From Symbiobacteriaceae bacterium (lineage in GTDB: Bacteria; Bacillota_E; Symbiobacteriia; Symbiobacteriales; Symbiobacteriaceae), in assembly GCA_027356675.1 (NCBI GenBank), contig DAHVXO010000230.1, positions 1 through 10,878 on the forward strand: a stretch of DNA of 10,878 bases, written 5' to 3'. Positions 1-8,265 of the stretch are shown one piece after another. A program made the translations under genes and the position numbers. Under the pieces are notes generated by a model. It was given only the letters and a program-made list of their open reading frames with translations, was not told the DNA's origin and made no database searches. Position 1 is the stretch's first letter. Each line of letters begins with the position of its first letter.

Positions 1-222
1 CTGCACGCCAGCGCGGGGGACGTGGTGGCGGTGCGCTGGTTTGTGGCGGGGCAGCATCTCGCGGCCTTCGACCAGGAGACACGGTTGACCCAGCGCTTCA
101 CAGGCTGGCGTACCTGGTCCGCATCGCTCAAGGACACCCGCCCCTGGCCGGCCGCCTCCTTCACGGTCCGGTTTTACCTGAACGGCATCGAGAAGGCCGC
201 TGTAGACTTCCGGATGGAGTAG
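1..222 (+). CDS. C-terminal end of an unrecognised protein (partial)
   Basis: An open frame enters from the left edge in frame 1 and ends at TAG (220-222), giving the last 73 residues of a protein whose start lies outside the window. The fragment contains no motif I recognise. Its last 25 or so residues (PWPAASFTVRFYLNGIEKAAVDFRME) alternate hydrophobic and polar residues, with a Pro-Trp turn followed by a VRFYLNG strand and a final beta strand. That looks like the closing strands of an extracellular beta-sandwich (Ig-like) domain, but this is inference from pattern only. It is the only convincing plus-strand gene here and it converges on ppdK, with a hairpin between the two ends. Codon third positions are mostly G/C, as in the neighbouring genes. 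Confidence 0.6.
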   Translation: MHASAGDVVAVRWFVAGQHLAAFDQETRLTQRFTGWRTWSASLKDTRPWPAASFTVRFYLNGIEKAAVDFRME

Positions 223-235
223 GGTTGACCCCGTC

Positions 236-253
236 GAGCGTTCAGGCACGCTC
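236..253. other. Small inverted repeat after the left partial gene
   Basis: GAGCGT (236-241) and ACGCTC (248-253) form a 6-bp stem with a 6-nt loop just after the plus-strand stop codon. It lies 17 nt before the larger hairpin at 271-294 and could assist termination of the plus-strand gene. There is no T-run after it. Confidence 0.3.
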
Positions 254-270
254 AACGCGACACGGCAGTT

Positions 271-294
271 GCCCGCCTCCGCAGGGAGGCGGGC
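271..294. terminator. GC-rich hairpin between convergent genes
   Basis: GCCCGCCTCC (271-280) and GGAGGCGGGC (285-294) form a perfect 10-bp stem with a 4-nt GCAG loop. A T-A pair and two wobble pairs can extend the base. It lies between the stop of the plus-strand partial gene (222) and the stop of ppdK (312), so it is placed to end transcription from both sides. Neither strand has a clear T-run after the stem, so intrinsic termination may be weak or may need a factor. Placement and stem quality are the evidence. Confidence 0.6.
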
Positions 295-311
295 AGTCGC
301 ATAAACCTGGT

Positions 312-2990
312 CTAGATCGTGGAGGCGGTAGCCTTGGCGCCCTTCGCTCGGGCCGCCGCCTGGGCCGCCGCCACACGGGCCACCGGGACCCGGTACGGCG
401 AGCAGGAGACGTAGGTCAGGCCCACATTGTGGAAGAACTCGATGGAGGCCGGGTCGCCGCCGTGCTCGCCGCAAATGCCGAGCTTGATATCCGGCCGAAC
501 CTTGCGGCCCAGTTCGCAGGAGATGTCAACCAGCTTGCCCACGCCTGTGACGTCGATCGAGACGAACGGGTTCTCCGGTAGGATCTTCTTCTCGACATAC
601 TGCGCCAGGAACTTGCCCTCAGCGTCGTCACGGCTGAAGCCGTAAGTCATCTGGGTCAGGTCATTGGTGCCGAAGGAGAAGAATTGAGCGTACTGGGCGA
701 TGTCGTCGGAAACGAGCGCTGCCCGCGGGATCTCGATCATGGTGCCGCACAGGTACTTGAAGGTGACACCGAACTTCGCCATGACCTCACGACCAATGCG
801 GTCGGTCATATCCGTCAGGATCTTGAATTCATTTACATGACTGATCAGCGGGTGCATGATTTCAGGCTCGACCTTGACGCCTTCCTTGTTGAGCTGAGCG
901 GCGGCCTCGAAGATCGCCTGGACCTGCATCTCGTACATCTCGGGGTAGATCATGCCAAGACGGCAGCCGCGGAAGCCTATCATCGGGTTGATCTCGGATA
1001 GGGCCCGGACCTTGCGCAGAAGCGATTCCTTCTCGGTCAGCTCCGCACCGGTCTTGCCCGTGGCCCGCATGACGGCGACCTCGATCGCGAGCTCCTCTTC
1101 ACCGGGCAGGAACTCGTGCAGGGGCGGATCCAACAGGCGGATGGTCACCGGGTAGGGCTCCATCGCCTTGAACATCTCCACGAAATCGCCGCGCTGCATC
1201 ACCAGCAGCTTCTCCAGGGCCACCCGACGCTCTTCGATGTCGTTGGCGAGGATCATCTCCTGCGCCACCACCATCCGCTCGGGATGGTGGCCGCCCTGGC
1301 CAAACATGTGCTCCGTCCGGCAGAGGCCGATGCCCTCGGCGCCAAACTCACGGGCCTTGGCAGCATCGGCGGGGTTGTCGGCGTTGGCACGTACGCCCAG
1401 GGTCCGGATCTCGTCAGACCACTCCAGAAGCTCCTTGAACTCAGGGGTGAGAACGGGATCGACCATCGGCACAGCACCAAGGATGACGTTGCCGGTAGAG
1501 CCGTCCACAGAGATCATCTGGCCTTCCGCAACGGTCCGGCCGTTCACGGAGAAGGTGCCGGCTTCCAGGTTGATCTTGACGGCCTCGCAACCCACCACGC
1601 AAGGCTTGCCCATGCCGCGCGAGACGATGGCAGCGTGAGAGGTCATGCCACCACGGCTGGTCAGGATGCCCTGGGCCACGACGATGCCATGGATGTCGTC
1701 CGGGGAGGTCTCGGGCCGGACCAGCAGGATTCGCTTGCCCTCACCGGTCAACTGTACGGCCTTGTCTGGATCGAAGACGCAGATGCCGGAGGCAGCACCC
1801 GGGCTGGCGGCGAGGCCGGTGGCCAGGATGTCCAGCTTGGCCTTGGGGTCAATGCCGCGGTGCAGAATCTTGTCGATCTGCCCCGGCTCAATGCGCAAGA
1901 TGGCCTGCTCCTTGCTGATCTTGCCCTCCTTCACCAGATCGACCGCGATCTTGATGGCGGCGCCCGGCGTGCGCTTGCCGGACCGGCACTGGAGCATGTA
2001 GAGGCGGCCGCGCTCGATGGTGAACTCGATATCCTGCATGTCGCCATAGTGCTTCTCCAGCAACTCGCAGGTGTCGAAAAGCTGCTTGTAGGCCGCAGGC
2101 ATCTCGTCCGCCAGGTGTGTGACTTGCAGCGGGGTGCGGATGCCGGCGACCACGTCCTCGCCCTGGGCGTTGGGCAGATATTCACCGTAGAACTCCTTGT
2201 CGCCGGAGTTCGGGTTGCGAGTGAAGACCACGCCTGTGGCGGAGTCCATACCCATGTTGCCGAAGGCCATGGACTGGACGTTTACTGCGGTGCCGAGGCT
2301 ATCGGCGATCTTGTTGATCTTCCGGTAGACGATGGCGCGCGGGTTGTTCCAGGATTCAAAAACGGCGTTGACTGCCAGGTACAGCTGATCACGGGGATCC
2401 TGCGGGAACGCGCGGCCGGCCATCTTCTTGACCAGGGCCTTGTAGTCCACGACCAGGGCCTGCAGGTCTTCGGACCGCAATTCGGTGTCCAGGGTGATGC
2501 CCAGGCGGCGCTTGTTGGCCTCCAGGATCTTCTCGAAGTTGTGCAGCTGCACGCCGAGGACGACGTTGCTGAACATTTGAATGAAGCGGCGGTAGCAGTC
2601 CCAGGCGAACCGCTCGTTATCCGTGTTAGCGGCATGAGCCAGCACGGTCTGGTCATTGAGACCGAGGTTGAGGATTGTATCCATCATGCCGGGCATGGAG
2701 ACCGGGGCGCCCGAACGCACAGAGACCAGCAGCGGGTTCTTCAGATCACCGAAGCGCTTACCAACCTTGCCTTCGAGGACCACCAGGGCCGCATCCACCT
2801 GGTCGGTGACCCCCTCCGGCAGCCGCTTGGCTTCCGAATACTCCTTGCAGACCTCGGTGGTGATGGTGAACCCGGGCGGAACGGGCAGCCCAATGACGGT
2901 CATTTCCGCCAAATTGGCGCCCTTGCCGCCTAACAGGTTCTTCATAGCGGCGCGTCCCTCTTCGAAGGCGTACACGTACTGCTTAGTCAC
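312..2990 (-). CDS. ppdK: Pyruvate, phosphate dikinase (PPDK)
   Basis: This cytoplasmic enzyme interconverts pyruvate + ATP + phosphate with PEP + AMP + diphosphate. The 892-residue product is slightly longer than the 870-880 typical of bacterial PPDK. The N-terminal nucleotide-binding domain opens with the family signature [12 protein letters not shown] (about 19-30) and continues with [22 protein letters not shown] (89-110). The central phosphohistidine domain carries GGMTSHAA (447-454), with catalytic His452 and the adjacent Thr450. The C-terminal PEP/pyruvate TIM barrel holds GFRGCRLG (672-679), FGTNDLTQ (773-780) and [10 protein letters not shown] (838-847), with the expected catalytic Cys840. 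Translation starts at GTG (2990-2988), with AGAGGGG at 3000-3006 as ribosome binding site. This start overlaps the end of the upstream regulator gene by 8 nt, so it is probably co-transcribed and translationally coupled. Activity is predicted to be controlled by phosphorylation of Thr450 by that neighbour. No truncation or missing key residue was seen. Confidence 0.97.
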   Translation of the reverse strand: MTKQYVYAFEEGRAAMKNLLGGKGANLAEMTVIGLPVPPGFTITTEVCKEYSEAKRLPEGVTDQVDAALVVLEGKVGKRFGDLKNPLLVSVRSGAPVSMPGMMDTILNLGLNDQTVLAHAANTDNERFAWDCYRRFIQMFSNVVLGVQLHNFEKILEANKRRLGITLDTELRSEDLQALVVDYKALVKKMAGRAFPQDPRDQLYLAVNAVFESWNNPRAIVYRKINKIADSLGTAVNVQSMAFGNMGMDSATGVVFTRNPNSGDKEFYGEYLPNAQGEDVVAGIRTPLQVTHLADEMPAAYKQLFDTCELLEKHYGDMQDIEFTIERGRLYMLQCRSGKRTPGAAIKIAVDLVKEGKISKEQAILRIEPGQIDKILHRGIDPKAKLDILATGLAASPGAASGICVFDPDKAVQLTGEGKRILLVRPETSPDDIHGIVVAQGILTSRGGMTSHAAIVSRGMGKPCVVGCEAVKINLEAGTFSVNGRTVAEGQMISVDGSTGNVILGAVPMVDPVLTPEFKELLEWSDEIRTLGVRANADNPADAAKAREFGAEGIGLCRTEHMFGQGGHHPERMVVAQEMILANDIEERRVALEKLLVMQRGDFVEMFKAMEPYPVTIRLLDPPLHEFLPGEEELAIEVAVMRATGKTGAELTEKESLLRKVRALSEINPMIGFRGCRLGMIYPEMYEMQVQAIFEAAAQLNKEGVKVEPEIMHPLISHVNEFKILTDMTDRIGREVMAKFGVTFKYLCGTMIEIPRAALVSDDIAQYAQFFSFGTNDLTQMTYGFSRDDAEGKFLAQYVEKKILPENPFVSIDVTGVGKLVDISCELGRKVRPDIKLGICGEHGGDPASIEFFHNVGLTYVSCSPYRVPVARVAAAQAAARAKGAKATASTI

Positions 2991-3804
2991 CGAATATCGC
3001 CCCTCTATTGATAATCTCCAGCACCCGGACGGCAGTCTCTTCCACAGCCTTGTTGGTCACATCTACCACCGGGCACCCAACCTTCTTGAACACCTCTTCG
3101 GCGTAATCCAACTCCATTAGAATGCGTTCTAAGCTGGAGTAGTTTGCGTCCGACTTGAGACCGATGGTTTTGATTCGCTCCTCGCGGATCTGATGCAGCT
3201 TGTCGGGACTGACGCGCAGGCCGATTACCTTGTGAACCGGCACTTGAAAGAGATCCTTCGGTAGCGTCACCTCCGGGACCAGCGGCAGGTTGGCCACCTT
3301 GAGGCGCCGGTGCGCCAGGTACATGGAGACCGGTGTTTTGGAGGAGCGGGAGACGCCCAGGAGGACAACGTCCGCCCGCAGGAAGCCACGCGGATCCTTG
3401 CCGTCGTCGTACTTGACGGCGAACTCGACGGCCTCGACCCGCCGGAAGTAGTCCTCGTCCAGCTTATGTATCAGACCGGGTTCCAATCGGGGGGGCGTGC
3501 CTACCACCTGCTCCAACCCGGAAAGCATCGGCCCCATAATATCAACGGCCACAATACCGTAAGCCTCCGTCAGCCGCTTCATCACGTCGCGCATACGCGG
3601 CACGATGATAGTATAGACGATCAGCGTCGGTTGCTGCCGAGCTGCATCTACTACCTCTTTGACCGCTTCCGGGTCATCAATCATCGGAAAGCGGCGCACT
3701 TCGATCGCAGTCCCACCAAATTGAGAGATGGCTGCCCGGGTCACAAGATCCGCCGTTTCGCCGACGGAGTCCGAAACGACAAATACCACCGGTCTGTCGG
3801 ACAT
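2983..3804 (-). CDS. PPDK regulatory protein (kinase/pyrophosphorylase, DUF299/PSRP family)
   Basis: Members of this family are bifunctional. They inactivate PPDK or PEP synthase by ADP-dependent phosphorylation of a Thr next to the catalytic His, and reactivate it by phosphate-dependent dephosphorylation. The 273-residue product matches the usual length of about 270. It begins with the typical [20 protein letters not shown] segment and has the nucleotide-binding loop GVSRSSKTP (about 150-158), followed by the conserved APLVPE-like region [13 protein letters not shown] chose the ATG at 3802-3804 because AGGAGGG (3810-3816) lies 5 nt before it and the family N-terminus begins there. The frame stays open to 3918, but those extra residues do not fit the family and overlap the putative promoter. 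The gene overlaps ppdK by 8 nt, which strongly implies ppdK is its target. The family includes B. subtilis YqfL and E. coli PpsR. Confidence 0.95.
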   Translation of the reverse strand: MSDRPVVFVVSDSVGETADLVTRAAISQFGGTAIEVRRFPMIDDPEAVKEVVDAARQQPTLIVYTIIVPRMRDVMKRLTEAYGIVAVDIMGPMLSGLEQVVGTPPRLEPGLIHKLDEDYFRRVEAVEFAVKYDDGKDPRGFLRADVVLLGVSRSSKTPVSMYLAHRRLKVANLPLVPEVTLPKDLFQVPVHKVIGLRVSPDKLHQIREERIKTIGLKSDANYSSLERILMELDYAEEVFKKVGCPVVDVTNKAVEETAVRVLEIINRGAIFGD

Positions 3805-3861
3805 TGCGACCCTCCTGTCCCGCGATGGCTGGCGCCCTACATGGGAGCCGCCACCCAGGTG

Positions 3862-3877
3862 CGTATTGAGTATACCA
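3862..3877 (-). promoter_or_regulatory. Candidate extended -10 promoter for the regulator-ppdK operon
   Basis: On the minus strand TGGTATACT (3869-3877) is an extended -10: TG, one base, then TATACT. It lies about 65 nt upstream of the regulator's ATG and would start transcription near 3862. No good -35 hexamer lies 16-18 nt upstream, which is acceptable for extended -10 promoters. The -10 overlaps a short inverted repeat, GTAT (3863-3866) and ATAC (3872-3875), so an operator here is possible but unproven. Confidence 0.45.
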
Positions 3878-3980
3878 CGCGCGCGCAGCCTCGTCTGAGC
3901 GGTTCCGGACAGGGCCATGTGAAGCGCCTCACGAACTTTTCGATCGCGACCATAGACATCATCTATTCAGTTTGCGAATC

Positions 3981-3991
3981 GATAGGCTATC
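3981..3991. promoter_or_regulatory. 11-bp palindrome upstream of the regulator gene
   Basis: GATAGGCTATC is a perfect inverted repeat (GATAG / CTATC around one base) in the 238-bp gap between the DUF1189 gene and the PPDK regulator gene. It lies about 105 bp upstream of the candidate -10 element. It has the size of a transcription factor half-site pair or could be chance. No regulator is identified. Confidence 0.25.
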
Positions 3992-3995
3992 AGAC

Positions 3996-4029
3996 GGCGA
4001 GAGACGACCCGAGGGAGCCGTCTTTCGCC
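3996..4029 (-). terminator. Hairpin downstream of the DUF1189 gene
   Basis: GGCGAGAGACG (3996-4006) and CGTCTTTCGCC (4019-4029) pair over 10 of 11 positions around a 12-nt loop. The hairpin begins 14 nt after the DUF1189 stop on the minus strand. It has no T-run, so it is at best a weak intrinsic terminator. It may separate the glyQS-DUF1189 transcript from the regulator-ppdK transcript. Confidence 0.35.
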
Positions 4030-4042
4030 AAATGCATAGCAC

Positions 4043-4840
4043 TCATGGTTTTGGAGGTGTGAAGAACGCTGACTGCTGCTCCGCGGACGCAGCCAGGTGG
4101 GTGCGAAGGCCCATGATCAAAAATAGCACGGCGAGACCCCACCAGATCACGAAACCGTAGAGCCGATACGTGTGGAAGTTCGGGTACAGCCACTGGATCA
4201 CGATCGGCAGAGACATGGCGTAGAGGCCAAGCTTGAAGCCCAGGTTAAACGAGACCTCCTGCCGAAGGGTCCGGCCGTAAAGCAGGGCGATCAGGGCCAG
4301 AATCACAGCGTCCAGGGCCTTGAACCCCAACTGGAAGGCATAGGCGAAGAGATAACCCACCGGCACAAACCAGTGGAATCTGGCCATGAGATCAATCACG
4401 TCTGCCTTGTGCAGGCGCAATTTGAGCAGCGACAGGTCCGTGGCCTGAATCTGGCTGAAGTTCGATACCTGATAGAACTTGTCTCGGGTGATCAGCATGC
4501 TGCCGGGCTTGGCGCCCTTCAATACTGCCTCCGTCGTCTGGCCGGTGGTGTCGACGGTAATTGTCGCCCCACCGCCCTGGCCCATGCGGTAGGGCATAGG
4601 GCCGGTAAACGTGAGCTGACCGTTTTCGAAGACAAAGTCCGGACCACGCGCCACCTCTTGGGCCGCCTCGGACATCACGGTCCGGACCTGCTGGGTAGCG
4701 ATGACCCCGGAGAGCGTCATGACGATCAGAAGCAGAAGCGCCAGGTAGCCGAACCCACCGGACGGGTCCTGGGCCAATCGGGGATAACCGACGAACCCTA
4801 TGGTCGCATCTTTGAAGCGGGAGACAAAAGACAACCGCAC
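4043..4840 (-). CDS. DUF1189 family membrane protein
   Basis: The 265-residue product matches the DUF1189 family in layout. It has a short cytoplasmic N-terminus, one membrane segment (about 31-49), an outside domain (about 50-155) with the family-like PDFVFENGQLTFTG stretch, then four C-terminal membrane segments (about 156-175, 173-190, 201-218 and 228-246). The function of the family is unknown. The GTG at 4838-4840 has only one base between it and the GGGGG of its ribosome binding site. The TTG two codons later (4832-4834) has an ideal 7-base spacing, so the true start may be the TTG. The gene follows glyS by 64 bp on the same strand and could be read through from it. It occupies the place that ccpN holds between glyS and yqfL in Bacillus. 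Its C-terminus (QQSAFFTPPKP) is hydrophilic, and the gene is complete. Confidence 0.85.
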   Translation of the reverse strand: MRLSFVSRFKDATIGFVGYPRLAQDPSGGFGYLALLLLIVMTLSGVIATQQVRTVMSEAAQEVARGPDFVFENGQLTFTGPMPYRMGQGGGATITVDTTGQTTEAVLKGAKPGSMLITRDKFYQVSNFSQIQATDLSLLKLRLHKADVIDLMARFHWFVPVGYLFAYAFQLGFKALDAVILALIALLYGRTLRQEVSFNLGFKLGLYAMSLPIVIQWLYPNFHTYRLYGFVIWWGLAVLFLIMGLRTHLAASAEQQSAFFTPPKP

Positions 4841-4904
4841 GCCCCCTTTAGATGTGGGCTCATGGGGAAATACGACGCTCTAGCGCGGATTCCTGTCCAA
4901 GTCG

Positions 4905-7007
4905 CTAGCTTACTAGCCGGTTCAGGTCAGCCGGGGCGGAAAGGAGGGTCGCAACGGCAGTCAACAGGCTGTAACGGTTCACCTTGACCGGTGCCCGGTC
5001 GGCGTTGACCCTCACATTGTCCAAGAAGGCATCCACAGGCGCCTTGAGCCGGGTGGCGATGGTGTAGAACCGCTCGTAGTCAGCTGCGGCCAGGGCCTTC
5101 TTCATCTCAGGGCGCACGTCGACGAAGGCACCGAAGAGGTCGCGCTCAGCCGGCTCCTCAAACAGCATGGGATCGACTTCGCCCGGCTCCACACCGGCCT
5201 CGGCCGCCTTGCTGGACAGATTAGAGACCCGCTTGAAGGCGCCGGTGACGGCAGCGAACTCAGCCTGGGTCAGCATGCGGGCCAACGCTTCGGCTCGGGC
5301 CACGGCATCGAACGGCTGGCGGGCACCAGCGGCGAGCACGGCATCGATGACGTCGTAGCGCAGGTTGCGGGCCTCCAGGAGCACCTTGACGCGGGCCTTG
5401 AAGAAATCAACCAGATCGTTCAGTGCCTTCAGAGCCACGGCGCTGTCCAGCGAGTACTGGTCAAGTGCGTGTGCGGCCAGCTTCACGATATCGACGCCCA
5501 GGCTGTTTTCAACGATCGTCTGCACGACGCCCTGGGCTGCCCGGCGCAGCGCAAAGGGGTCCTGGGAGCCCGTGGGGATCATGCCGATAGCGAAGTAACC
5601 GGCCAGGGTGTCGAGCTTGTCGGTCAGGGCCGCTGCGATGCCCGGTCCGGTCCGGGGCAAGTCATCGCCGGCGCCCCGGGGCAGGTAGTGCTCGTAGATC
5701 GCCTCGGCTACGGCGGGGTCACCGCCATCGCGCAGGAGGTAGTGCTTGCCCATGTAGCCCTGGACCTCGGGGAACTCGAAGACCATCTTGGTGACGAGGT
5801 CAGCCTTGCATAGGCGGGCGGCGGCCACTGCCTGGGCCTGCTGCGCCGAAGGGAGGCCAAGTGCAGCCGCCACCTTGCCGGCAAGAGCGGTCAGCCGCTC
5901 GACCCGCTGCCACTGGGTGCCCAGCTTCTCCTGGAAGACCACGCTCCCCAGCTTCTCGTTGTAAGACTCCAGGCTATGCTTGCGGTCTTCGTCCCAGAAG
6001 AACCGGGCATCGGAGAGCCGGGCCGCCAGGACCTTCTCGTTTCCCTTGCGGATGATCTCCAGGCCATCCCGCTCGCCATTGCGCACGGCGATGAAATAGG
6101 GCAGGAGCTCCTCCGAACCCTTCGCCTTGTAGACCGGGAAGTAGCGCTGATTCTCCTTCATGGTGGTGACGAGCACCTGAGGCGGCACGTCCAGGAAAGA
6201 CGGGGCAAAGGAGCCGGTGAAGGCGGTGGGCTGCTCCACCAGCCAGTTGATCTCCTCCAGGAGGTCGGCGTCGGGCGGCACATAGCCATGAACCTTCGCC
6301 CCCTCGGCCGTCACCTGCTGCCAGATCACCTGGCGCCGCACTTGCTGGTCGACCATGACGTAAGCATGGGTGACCTTGGTGAAGTAATCGTCGACATCGT
6401 CCACCACGATCGGCGCGCCGGGACCCAGAGTGCGGTGGCCCAGCGTCGTGTTCACGGTGGGGATGCCGTCGACGTCGAAGGGGATGCGGGACTTGCCGAG
6501 GAGGGCCAGGATCCATTTGATCGGCCGGGCGTAGCGCAGGGTCCGGTCGGCCCATCTCATGGACTTGGGCCAGTCCAGCGAGGTGACCAGGGTGCTGAGC
6601 AGGGGCGGTAGCGCGGCGGCCACACTCTGACCCTTCTCAAGCCGGCGAGCGAAGAGATACTCGCCACCCTTCTCATCGGTCCGGATCTCGAGATCGGCCA
6701 CGGCGATGCCCTGGCTCTGGGCGAACTTCTGAGCCGCAATGGTCGGGTTGCCCTGGGCGTCAAAGGCGACCTTCTTGGACGGCCCCTTCTGGACGATCTC
6801 CACGTCGCGCTGGATCAGGGCCAGGTCGCGCACGCACAGGACGAGACGGCGGGGGGTGCCAAAGACTTCGGCCTTGGCGTAGTCGAGGCGGGCATCGGCG
6901 AATGCCTTCTCAGCGTTGGCCTTGAGTTGCGCCAGCGCCGGGGTGCAAAACCGGGCGGGGATCTCTTCGGTCCCGATCTCAAGCAGAAGATGGCGGGTTT
7001 CCGTCAT
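4905..7007 (-). CDS. glyS: Glycyl-tRNA synthetase beta subunit
   Basis: This is the beta chain of the alpha2beta2 glycyl-tRNA synthetase, which contributes tRNA recognition to charging of tRNA-Gly. The 700-residue product has the expected length. It begins with the family signature LLLEIGTEEIPARF (7-20) and contains TTMKENQRYFPV (281-292), LSDARFFWDEDR (331-342) and DKLDTLAGYFAIGMIPTGSQDPFALRR (463-489). A C-terminal anticodon-binding-like region (about 590-700) includes KRVSNL (592-597) and a VNRYSLL segment (676-682). The ATG at 7005-7007 lies 2 bp after the glyQ stop, with AAGGAGG at 7018-7024 inside the end of glyQ, so translation is probably coupled. The gene is transcribed with glyQ under the upstream T-box. 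The product is complete and looks normal. Confidence 0.98.
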   Translation of the reverse strand: MTETRHLLLEIGTEEIPARFCTPALAQLKANAEKAFADARLDYAKAEVFGTPRRLVLCVRDLALIQRDVEIVQKGPSKKVAFDAQGNPTIAAQKFAQSQGIAVADLEIRTDEKGGEYLFARRLEKGQSVAAALPPLLSTLVTSLDWPKSMRWADRTLRYARPIKWILALLGKSRIPFDVDGIPTVNTTLGHRTLGPGAPIVVDDVDDYFTKVTHAYVMVDQQVRRQVIWQQVTAEGAKVHGYVPPDADLLEEINWLVEQPTAFTGSFAPSFLDVPPQVLVTTMKENQRYFPVYKAKGSEELLPYFIAVRNGERDGLEIIRKGNEKVLAARLSDARFFWDEDRKHSLESYNEKLGSVVFQEKLGTQWQRVERLTALAGKVAAALGLPSAQQAQAVAAARLCKADLVTKMVFEFPEVQGYMGKHYLLRDGGDPAVAEAIYEHYLPRGAGDDLPRTGPGIAAALTDKLDTLAGYFAIGMIPTGSQDPFALRRAAQGVVQTIVENSLGVDIVKLAAHALDQYSLDSAVALKALNDLVDFFKARVKVLLEARNLRYDVIDAVLAAGARQPFDAVARAEALARMLTQAEFAAVTGAFKRVSNLSSKAAEAGVEPGEVDPMLFEEPAERDLFGAFVDVRPEMKKALAAADYERFYTIATRLKAPVDAFLDNVRVNADRAPVKVNRYSLLTAVATLLSAPADLNRLVS

Positions 7008-7009
7008 GG

Positions 7010-7963
7010 CTACTTCGCCTCCTTCGCTTCAGTGGCGCCGTGTGAGCCCCTGGCACCGTAGCGGGACTCCCAGGTGGGCCGCTCGGCCAGTGGGGTCAGC
7101 AGCGGATAACCCATCGCCTCGCGCTGGGCCAGGAAGACCTGGGCCGCCTTGCGGGCCATGTTGCGCACCCGGAGCATGTACCCCTGCCGCTCGCTGACGG
7201 CGATGGCGCCCCGAGCGTCCAGCAGGTTAAAGGTGTGCGAGCACTTCAATACGTAGTCGTAGCCCGGCAGGACCAACGGCGTCTCGAGGGCGAACAGCCG
7301 CTTCGCCTCGGCCTCATACATATTGAAGAGACTGAACAGCATCTGCGTGTCGGATTGCTCAAAGTTGTAGGTGGAGTGTTCCCACTCGGCGTGCTCGAAG
7401 AGGTCGCCGTAGCGCAGCTTGTCATTGTACATCACATCGTAGGCGTTATCGACGCCCTGGATGTACGAGGCCAGCCGCTCCAGGCCGAGCGTGATCTCTA
7501 CAGCTACGGGCTTGCACTCGAAGCCGCCCACCTGCTGGAAGTAAGTAAACTGGGTAATCTCCATGCCGTCGCACCAGACCTCCCAACCCAGGCCCCAGGC
7601 GCCCAGGGTTGGCGACTCCCAGTTATCCTCCACGAAGCGGATGTCGTGCAGCTTCGGGTCGATGCCGATGAGCTCCAGCATCTCCAGGTAGAGCTCCTGG
7701 ATGTTCTCCGGGCTGGGCTTCATGATCACCTGGTACTGGTAGAAGTGCTGCAGCCGGTTAGGGTTGCGGCCGTAGCGGCCGTCGGTGGGGCGGCGGGACG
7801 GCTCGACATAGGCCACGTTCCAAGGCTCCGGACCCAGTGCCCGCAGGAAGGTGGACGGATTGAACGTGCCGGCTCCCTTCTCCATGTCGTAGGGGAAGGT
7901 GAGCAGGCAACCCTTGCTGGCCCAGAAGCGATTGATGGTCAGGATCATCTCTTGCAGGTTCAT
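7010..7963 (-). CDS. glyQ: Glycyl-tRNA synthetase alpha subunit
   Basis: This is the catalytic alpha chain of tetrameric glycyl-tRNA synthetase, a class II enzyme that activates glycine and charges tRNA-Gly. The 317-residue product is slightly longer than the usual 290-300 because of a hydrophilic tail (about 300-317). Class II motif 2 appears as [20 protein letters not shown] (52-71). The glycine-site region [17 protein letters not shown] is at 131-147, and motif 3 is [16 protein letters not shown] (156-171). The ATG at 7961-7963 was chosen because AAGGAG (7972-7977) lies 8 nt upstream and the family N-terminus ([13 protein letters not shown]) starts there. The frame stays open to 8101, but that extension runs through the attenuator and is not coding. 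It is followed by glyS 2 bp downstream, and expression depends on the T-box leader. Confidence 0.98.
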   Translation of the reverse strand: MNLQEMILTINRFWASKGCLLTFPYDMEKGAGTFNPSTFLRALGPEPWNVAYVEPSRRPTDGRYGRNPNRLQHFYQYQVIMKPSPENIQELYLEMLELIGIDPKLHDIRFVEDNWESPTLGAWGLGWEVWCDGMEITQFTYFQQVGGFECKPVAVEITLGLERLASYIQGVDNAYDVMYNDKLRYGDLFEHAEWEHSTYNFEQSDTQMLFSLFNMYEAEAKRLFALETPLVLPGYDYVLKCSHTFNLLDARGAIAVSERQGYMLRVRNMARKAAQVFLAQREAMGYPLLTPLAERPTWESRYGARGSHGATEAKEAK

Positions 7964-8001
7964 GCGGCTCACTCCTTTTTTGTCGGGGAGAGGCAGGGAC
8001 G

Positions 8002-8055
8002 AAAAAACGGCTCTCGTCCCGGCCAATGGTTGTTGGCCAGGGACGAGAGCCGTTT
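8002..8055 (-). terminator. T-box attenuator terminator
   Basis: AAACGGCTCTCGTCCC (8040-8055) pairs perfectly over 16 bp with GGGACGAGAGCCGTTT (8005-8020). It is topped by a second stem, GGCCAA (8033-8038) with TTGGCC (8021-8026), around a 6-nt loop. Six T residues follow (8002-8007), partly paired in the stem. This is the strongest intrinsic terminator in the window. It is the OFF structure of the T-box and competes with the antiterminator for 8038-8050. It can also stop transcripts running in from the upstream GDYXXLXY gene, which has no terminator of its own. Confidence 0.95.
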
Positions 8056-8229
8056 GATGTGCTCCCGCGGTTCCACCCTGATTGGCACCGCGAAGCGGCA
8101 CCCACCTTGAGTATGCAGTTGTAGCTCCCGGGCGCCTTCCCAGCCGCCTGCCCTACCCCGCTCGCACCTGGATGCGGGGCTCTCTGTTGAGGGGGTGATG
8201 CCGGTACTCTTCCCGTTCCTCGCTGTATG
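8002..8229 (-). ncRNA. Glycine T-box riboswitch (glyQS leader)
   Basis: This leader RNA senses uncharged tRNA-Gly and allows read-through into glyQS. Stem I shows the classic AG bulge AGAGA (8181-8185) and the distal loop GGTGCGAG (8161-8168), closed by CCCCGC (8174-8179) and GCGGGG (8156-8161). The candidate specifier is GGC (8134-8136), a glycine codon, in the context GAAGGCGC. The T-box sequence AGGGTGGAACCGCG (8066-8079) is intact. Its TGGA bulge can pair with the UCCA end of tRNA-Gly, which normally has U at the discriminator position. In the antiterminator, CAGGG (8076-8080) pairs with CCCTG (8038-8042) and CGGGAGC (8061-8067) pairs with GCTCTCG (8044-8050). This uses bases of the terminator's 5' arm, so the two structures exclude each other. 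The leader begins just after the promoter and ends about 38 nt before glyQ. Boundaries are approximate; the class is clear. Confidence 0.95.
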
Positions 8230-8234
8230 GTCGA

Positions 8235-8263
8235 ATGGTAGCAGATACGGTCTGGCGTGTCAA
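8235..8263 (-). promoter_or_regulatory. Sigma-70/sigma-A type promoter of glyQS
   Basis: On the minus strand a perfect -35 TTGACA (8258-8263) is separated by exactly 17 nt from TACCAT (8235-8240), a 4-of-6 match to the -10 consensus. The predicted start is near 8228, just before the T-box stem I. The -35 box begins 2 nt after the stop codon of the upstream GDYXXLXY gene, so the promoter is packed directly against that gene. Confidence 0.85.
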
Positions 8264-8265
8264 GG

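Noticed and set aside
1116..2933. A 605-codon open frame on the plus strand opposite ppdK
   Set aside because: It lies wholly antisense to an unmistakable PPDK gene. Long antisense frames are common in GC-rich genes, and its translation shows no family features.
3805..3918. 38-codon N-terminal extension of the PPDK regulator
   Set aside because: It overlaps the candidate promoter and the ribosome binding site at 3810-3816; the family N-terminus starts at 3804.
4172..4987. A 271-codon plus-strand frame opposite the DUF1189 gene and the end of glyS
   Set aside because: It crosses two minus-strand genes and their spacer, has no ribosome binding site and no recognisable domain; it is a shadow.
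7964..8101. 46-codon N-terminal extension of glyQ
   Set aside because: The interval is the T-box antiterminator and terminator. The extension lacks a ribosome binding site and does not resemble the GlyQ family N-terminus, which begins at 7963.
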